43,367 nt of DNA, taken from an uncultured Clostridia bacterium (lineage in GTDB: Bacteria > Bacillota > Clostridia > TANB77 > CAG-508). The translations under genes were made by a program, and so were the position numbers. Each line of letters opens with the position of its first letter. Within the stretch, counting starts at the first letter, position 1. Positions 42,222 to 43,367 of the stretch are shown piece by piece. The notes beneath the pieces are model-generated. The model did not search any database and was not told where the DNA came from. It worked only from the letters and a program-made list of their open reading frames with translations. The DNA lies in contig CAOXTD010000004.1 in the NCBI GenBank assembly GCA_948560265.1, positions 1-43,367 on the forward strand, given 5' to 3'.

Positions 42222-42626
42222 TCAACTTTTTTTAAGTTCTTCATATACGGTATAAATCAGTTTCCTTTTTCTTCTTTTAAATGTCTCTTCTGAAAAACCT
42301 AATTCATCTATAATTGTCCATTTGCTTTTTTTCTGCTGATATAGCTTTTCAAACACGTCTTTACAATCTTGGTCTAATAGTTCTAATGCTTGCCTTACTA
42401 TTTTGTATTGCTTGATGCATTTTTGTAGCTCTTCATTCTCTTCTAATTGTATTACTTTATTTAGCACTGTATCTGATACATTGTACGCTGCTTTTGGCAT
42501 GCCATTATTATTTGGCATCTGTATATCCATAATGTCAGCTCTAATATTCATAATATTCATGCAATTATAGTTATAATTTTTCAAAAGCTGTTCTGCTTTT
42601 TTATACTCTTCATTTGGTAGTTTCAT
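42222..42626 (-). CDS. RinA/ArpU-type late transcription activator (sigma region 4-like)
   Basis: A 134-residue protein. After a charged N-terminus, residues about 75-130 contain QALELLDQDCKDVFEKLYQQ and a helix-turn-helix (WTIIDELGFSEETFKRRKRK), the layout of RinA/ArpU-like phage activators of late genes. It is first in the tail module and is the likely switch for it. GGGAGG before the ATG. Confidence 0.72.
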   Translation of the reverse strand: MKLPNEEYKKAEQLLKNYNYNCMNIMNIRADIMDIQMPNNNGMPKAAYNVSDTVLNKVIQLEENEELQKCIKQYKIVRQALELLDQDCKDVFEKLYQQKKSKWTIIDELGFSEETFKRRKRKLIYTVYEELKKS

Positions 42627-42680
42627 TTTTTACCTCCCTAGAAATTATCTTTTCAAATTGGACCAATTTTCTTGTAGAGG

Positions 42681-42734
42681 ATTATATTGTCTTTTTTCTT
42701 TAGATAGGTAAATCGGCGATTTTAGGTGTCTAAA
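42681..42734. promoter_or_regulatory. tail-module promoter region with operator-like repeats
   Basis: Minus-strand -10 TATAAT (42681-42686) has no good -35 box. In its place lie TTTAGATAGGTAAA (42699-42712) and the palindrome TTTAG-GTGT-CTAAA (42721-42734), two related sites 22 bases apart. This fits an activator- or repressor-controlled promoter. The rest of 42627-42892 holds the divergent promoter and nothing else recognised. Confidence 0.4.
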
Positions 42735-42822
42735 CGGTGAAAAAAGGTTAGAGTATTTTTACTGTATATTTCCTTGTTTACCAACTAGTTTGTGTTAAAA
42801 TTTACATTTTTTAACTTTACTG

Positions 42823-42851
42823 TTGTGTTTACATAATTTTAGTGGTATAAT
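42823..42851 (+). promoter_or_regulatory. promoter of the Spo0A-like regulator gene
   Basis: TTGTGT (42823-42828), 17 bases and TATAAT (42846-42851); GGAGG follows at 42882-42886. Confidence 0.55.
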
Positions 42852-42892
42852 ATTATCGATTTTGAAAATTTTAGACATTTTGGAGGTTATGA

Positions 42893-43367
42893 ATGGCAAA
42901 TATTCTTGTAGCTAATCAAAATGTTCAACAGAACATAAGGCTTTGCAATTACCTCGCAAATGATAAACGAAAAGTAGTTGGATTAACAGATGAAATACCT
43001 ACTTTGGAAAAGTATTATGAAATAAGACCAGACATTTTTATATTGAATACAAATTTGAATTATATAGAAATTATCGATACATTGTCTTCTGATCAATTGG
43101 AAAAAAGAATTTGTAATACTATTTTAGTATCTAACAGTTCTAATACACCACCATGTACTAACACTGCAAAAATTTATTATTTTTTTGATAAGCCCCCTAA
43201 AGTGCAAGAGATTTCTGATGTTGTTTTAGAAATGTCCCAGTTTACTCTTGAAGAGCAAATTGATATGTTATTTTTTAGTACGAAAATATATGCTTCTAAT
43301 GGTGCAGACTATATCAAAAATGCTTTAATAAAATGTTTTTATCAACCTGAACTATTAAAAGACTTAA
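42893..43367 (+). CDS. atypical response regulator with Spo0A C-terminal-like domain (cut by window edge)
   Basis: 158 codons are present and the gene continues past the edge. The N-terminal part has a receiver-like pattern (ANILVANQN, then PDIFILNTNLNYIEIIDTL), but the acidic pocket and the phospho-acceptor Asp are replaced (ILNTN instead of an Asp), so it is probably a pseudo-receiver. From about residue 115, TLEEQIDMLFFSTKIYAS and GADYIKNALIKCFYQPELL resemble the Spo0A DNA-binding domain. It diverges from the tail module across 266 bp and may control it. Confidence 0.55.
   Translation, partial: MANILVANQNVQQNIRLCNYLANDKRKVVGLTDEIPTLEKYYEIRPDIFILNTNLNYIEIIDTLSSDQLEKRICNTILVSNSSNTPPCTNTAKIYYFFDKPPKVQEISDVVLEMSQFTLEEQIDMLFFSTKIYASNGADYIKNALIKCFYQPELLKDL

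Noticed and set aside
30040..42815. Shared ATTTACATTTTT stretches near both ends of the tail module as att sites
   Set aside because: The match is short, AT-only in character and common in such DNA, and no integrase is present.
42923..42934. GTTC-N4-GAAC near the module boundary as a LexA/SOS box
   Set aside because: The arms are in the opposite order to the Bacillota LexA box (GAAC-N4-GTTC), and it lies inside the regulator coding region.
1..43367. CRISPR arrays, tRNA and rRNA genes
   Set aside because: No regularly spaced repeats, no tRNA cloverleaf and no rRNA-like segments were seen; the only clear tandem repeat is the 42-bp coding repeat.

Overview
The window comes from a low-GC, spore-forming member of the Clostridia (Bacillota). 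The evidence is AT-rich DNA with strong AAGGAGG ribosome binding sites, the spoIIAA-spoIIAB-sigF-spoIID-spoIIQ sporulation genes, a T-box leader on valS, AddA rather than RecBCD, and clostridial family types such as ChW repeats, DUF6273 and IscR with a three-Cys cluster. No rRNA, tRNA or CRISPR array was seen.

Left part (1-3.9 kb): surface genes on the minus strand. Two genes (one cut by the window edge) begin with the same prepilin-like leader and share near-identical promoters. The complete one ends in a DUF6273/C-type-lectin-like domain whose last ~126 bp have the hallmarks of a diversity-generating retroelement (DGR) variable region. No template repeat or reverse transcriptase lies in the window. 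A secreted protein with six fibronectin type III domains lies between them.

Core housekeeping part (3.9-30 kb): dnaE, a REP-associated tyrosine transposase (RAYT), rqcP, a MazG-like remnant, addA, the spoIIA/spoIID/spoIIQ group, mnmA-iscU-iscS, iscR-valS, a divergent MiaB-family methylthiotransferase, an aldose-epimerase-like gene, recG and asd. Three REP-like palindromic elements sit exactly at gene ends: upstream of dnaE, between addA and the mazG remnant, and on the stop codon of the epimerase gene. Regulation is readable in several places: Spo0A-box-like sites before spoIIAA, an IscR-type palindrome over the -35 of iscS, and a T-box with a GUA (Val) specifier before valS, which overlaps iscR.

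Right part (30-42.6 kb): one co-directional phage-tail module with a RinA/sigma-like regulator, tail terminator, tail tube, G/GT chaperones, tape measure, distal tail protein, hub, S74-chaperone fibre, two more appendage proteins, XhlA, holin and an NlpC/P60 endolysin. No integrase, terminase, portal, protease or capsid gene is present, and the module is bounded by asd and a Spo0A-like regulator. The best reading is a non-contractile (F-type, monocin-like) tailocin. Two cargo genes with their own twin promoters and terminators are inserted between chaperone and tape measure. The hub gene and xhlA are each interrupted by one extra base that creates an in-frame CGG, a codon otherwise found only twice in the window's genes. 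These could be programmed +1 frameshifts, template-switch mutations at quasi-palindromes, or assembly errors.
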